Source of the DNA: an uncultured Clostridia bacterium
GTDB lineage: Bacteria; Bacillota; Clostridia; Christensenellales; QALW01
DNA length: 7,513 nucleotides
Direction of reading: 5' to 3'
Assembly: GCA_900550765.1 (NCBI GenBank)
Contig: URTC01000074.1
Span: forward strand, 1-7,513
Below, one piece after another: positions 5,922 through 7,513 of the stretch. Under the pieces are notes generated by a model that saw only the letters and a list, made by a program, of their open reading frames with translations, made no database searches and was not told the DNA's origin. Both the position numbers and the translations under genes were made by a program. Every line of letters starts with the position of its first letter. The first letter of the stretch is position 1.

Positions 5922-7014
5922 GGATACGTTCCTCTTTTTTACTTTCCGCGCTTGTGATGATAGCCTCCAGCATAGCCATTATCTCAACATTTTTGCTTAG
6001 CGTTGCCATCGGAGGCATTTCGCCTTTTGTTTGCTTATGCCAGGCATATAAATGCGGCATATCGGTCATCTCCGGTCCAAAGGATATTTCGGGAATTTCC
6101 ACCGGATTGCCGTATAGGTCAAACGCCTCGACGCCGGGCTGGTTTTCCGCACCGCCGGTACAGGCGATGATCCCGTCGGTGCACATCACCATAGGTCCGG
6201 AGGGAATCACAGCGCGCGGTGTGGTCCAGGTGCCTTCCAGCACCGCCATTTTCTTATCATACCGAACAACAGCGGCAAAATTATCTGCGGTATCGCAAAA
6301 GGGCGTATTCATTTGCTCTCCGATTGCTATCGCGCTTTTTTCTCCGCCGCCGAGTAGCCACTTGGCAAAAAAGCAGCCGTAGCAGCCGATATCCAAAAAC
6401 ACGCCGCCGCCGTATTTTTTTTGGTACCACCATGTTTTTTTTAGCTGCGCATCGGTCATTTCCTCTGCGTTTGCGCTCACGCCCCGGTGCCTTGCGCCTT
6501 TTCCCAATGGGCCTGTATGGCCGTTGATATACTGCAGCTTCAGCGGCTCGCCGACAAGGCGGGCGTCCAAAGCGTTTTTCATTTTATATAAATACGCACG
6601 CCACATAACCGGCCAGTTTACATAGGCTTCAATTCCATATTTTTCCGCAAGTGCCTCGATATCCCGGGCCTCTTTTAAATTTACCGCCATGGGCTTTTCA
6701 AGAATTATGTTTATACCGCGTACCGCACAGGCCTCGGCGGCTTTCTTCTTTTGAAAATTTTCCGTAAGAATAAAGGCCACCTCCGGCTTGACTTCATCAA
6801 GCATTTGGCAATAATCCTCATAAATCCGCGGACAAAAATTTGTGCGTATATTTTCCTTGTTCCATTCCGGCGTATACCGAAGAGGCTCGATTTTTTCTAA
6901 GTCTGAGGGCATATCCGCGGCGGCCTCCAGGCTGTATTCCGGATGCCGGCTGATATACAGGGCAACCTCATTAACATGCATATGGGCGAAGCCGATAATC
7001 ACTGCTTTTATCAT
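5914..7014 (-). CDS. Gfo/Idh/MocA family oxidoreductase
   Basis: A 366-residue NAD(P)-dependent dehydrogenase-type protein; family members oxidise, reduce or epimerise sugars, inositols and related compounds. The N-terminal Rossmann half starts AVIIGFAHMH, with Gly8 kept but the second and third glycines of GxGxxG replaced by Ala10 and His13. EKP at 106-108 supplies the family lysine (Lys107). The C-terminal half has WWYQKKYGGGVFLDIGCYGCFF at about 195-216. There the family DxGxHxxD pattern reads Asp208, Gly210, Tyr212 and Phe215, so the second catalytic acid or His is absent. I recall CYG-type variants as a recognisable subgroup. The ATG at 7014 is chosen because GGAGG (7019-7023) precedes it and it makes an ATGA overlap with the upstream gene. 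An upstream in-frame start at 7065 would add 17 residues without family similarity. The protein is cytosolic and the substrate unknown. Confidence 0.88.
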   Translation of the reverse strand: MIKAVIIGFAHMHVNEVALYISRHPEYSLEAAADMPSDLEKIEPLRYTPEWNKENIRTNFCPRIYEDYCQMLDEVKPEVAFILTENFQKKKAAEACAVRGINIILEKPMAVNLKEARDIEALAEKYGIEAYVNWPVMWRAYLYKMKNALDARLVGEPLKLQYINGHTGPLGKGARHRGVSANAEEMTDAQLKKTWWYQKKYGGGVFLDIGCYGCFFAKWLLGGGEKSAIAIGEQMNTPFCDTADNFAAVVRYDKKMAVLEGTWTTPRAVIPSGPMVMCTDGIIACTGGAENQPGVEAFDLYGNPVEIPEISFGPEMTDMPHLYAWHKQTKGEMPPMATLSKNVEIMAMLEAIITSAESKKEERIRV

Positions 7015-7513
7015 AGTTCCTCCGATTTGATCTCTCTGTTTTCTTCTGCCGAGCGATAGAAACATTCAATCGCTTTGGTAACCTCAAGATTTTGCTCCCG
7101 GGTAATCAGATACTCTGCCTTGCCTGCAAGCACCTCCATGATATGGCGGTACATATAGCGGTGCTGTTCAAAGGGAACTCCCTTAAACGGGCCGTTATCA
7201 AACCATTTCATAGCACATTCTCCCTGAAAGCGGCCGATATTCTTATATAGCTTTTCACCGTTTACCGAAAGCCCGCCCTTATCGCCGCACAGCACCATAT
7301 CCAGATTTGTTGTCGGCAGGTTGATTGCCCAGGAAAATTTAAAATTCACACTCATGCCGCCCTCAAGGCGCATAAACCCGGTAGCAAAATCCTCTACATT
7401 GAATTCACGGTAATCGTAAGGCCTCGGCGTAAAGGTTCCCGCGTAAGCGCCGCTTTCGGCAATGCTTAACAGAATATCCTCTCCTTGATTGGCGATTTTT
7501 GTATAGGCACTGC
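7011..7513 (-). CDS. Gfo/Idh/MocA family oxidoreductase, C-terminal part, cut by window edge
   Basis: The open frame continues without a stop to the right edge, so the protein's N-terminal half lies outside the window; a Met at 7373 is internal, not the start. About 167 residues are visible. They match the C-terminal domain of the family: NVEDFATGFMRLEGG, then SWAINLPTTNLDMVLCGDKGGLSV, then HRYMYRHIMEVLAG...REQNLEVTKAIECFYRSAEEN. The Rossmann domain and EKP motif are not in view. It overlaps the following oxidoreductase by 4 nt (ATGA), so the two are translationally coupled. They may form a hetero-oligomer or catalyse successive oxidation and reduction steps. Sequence in this segment differs clearly from the neighbouring paralogue, so it is not a recent duplicate. 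Confidence 0.85.
   Translation of the reverse strand, partial: SAYTKIANQGEDILLSIAESGAYAGTFTPRPYDYREFNVEDFATGFMRLEGGMSVNFKFSWAINLPTTNLDMVLCGDKGGLSVNGEKLYKNIGRFQGECAMKWFDNGPFKGVPFEQHRYMYRHIMEVLAGKAEYLITREQNLEVTKAIECFYRSAEENREIKSEEL
7019..7023 (-). promoter_or_regulatory. Ribosome binding site of the complete Gfo/Idh/MocA gene
   Basis: GGAGG on the minus strand ends 4 nt before ATG 7014, inside the end of the upstream gene. The spacing is short, but together with the ATGA stop-start overlap it supports this start and points to coupling by terminating ribosomes. Confidence 0.6.

Overview
The window looks like the genome of an anaerobic, Gram-positive Clostridia-type gut or rumen bacterium. The evidence is strong GGAGG-type ribosome binding sites, an oxygen-sensitive glycyl radical enzyme with its activase, tightly overlapping genes, and a GC-rich palindromic repeat of a kind I recall from gut Firmicutes. 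Most of the window is about 50% GC. The first ~720 bases are clearly AT-richer.

Layout. Plus strand: an aspartate kinase (103-1434) overlaps by 4 nt a secreted or membrane-anchored cysteine hydrolase of the permuted papain / NlpC-P60 (YiiX-like) type (1431-2276). Next is a ~670-nt convergent intergenic region (2277-2944). It holds no convincing gene, but contains a GC-rich folded repeat (2661-2714), a probable decayed relative (2420-2462), and a perfect 15-bp inverted repeat (2792-2832) that probably ends transcription. Minus strand, reading leftward from the right edge: a Gfo/Idh/MocA oxidoreductase cut by the window edge (7011-7513), a second Gfo/Idh/MocA oxidoreductase (5914-7014), a glycyl radical enzyme activase (5142-5921) and a glycyl radical enzyme (2945-5161). 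All junctions between these four genes overlap (4, 8 and 20 nt), so they form one operon.

The minus-strand operon is the most interesting part. The glycyl radical enzyme has the C-terminal glycine loop (RVTGF) and the GC active-site position. The usual Cys-x-Glu of dehydratases and decarboxylases is replaced by Cys-Asn-Trp-Met-Cys, so I cannot assign it to a characterised class. Its activase carries only one extra four-cysteine cluster motif instead of the usual two. The two dehydrogenase-type partners suggest that a sugar, cyclitol or related polyol is oxidised or rearranged and then acted on by radical chemistry. This is an inference; no substrate can be read from the sequence.

The second notable point is inside the aspartate kinase. 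Around codon 206 the base composition and codon use change sharply (about 37% to about 52% GC by hand count) without breaking the reading frame. This is either a recombinant (mosaic) gene or a chimeric assembly joined at a conserved stretch. Until that is settled, linkage of the first ~700 bases to the rest should not be trusted.
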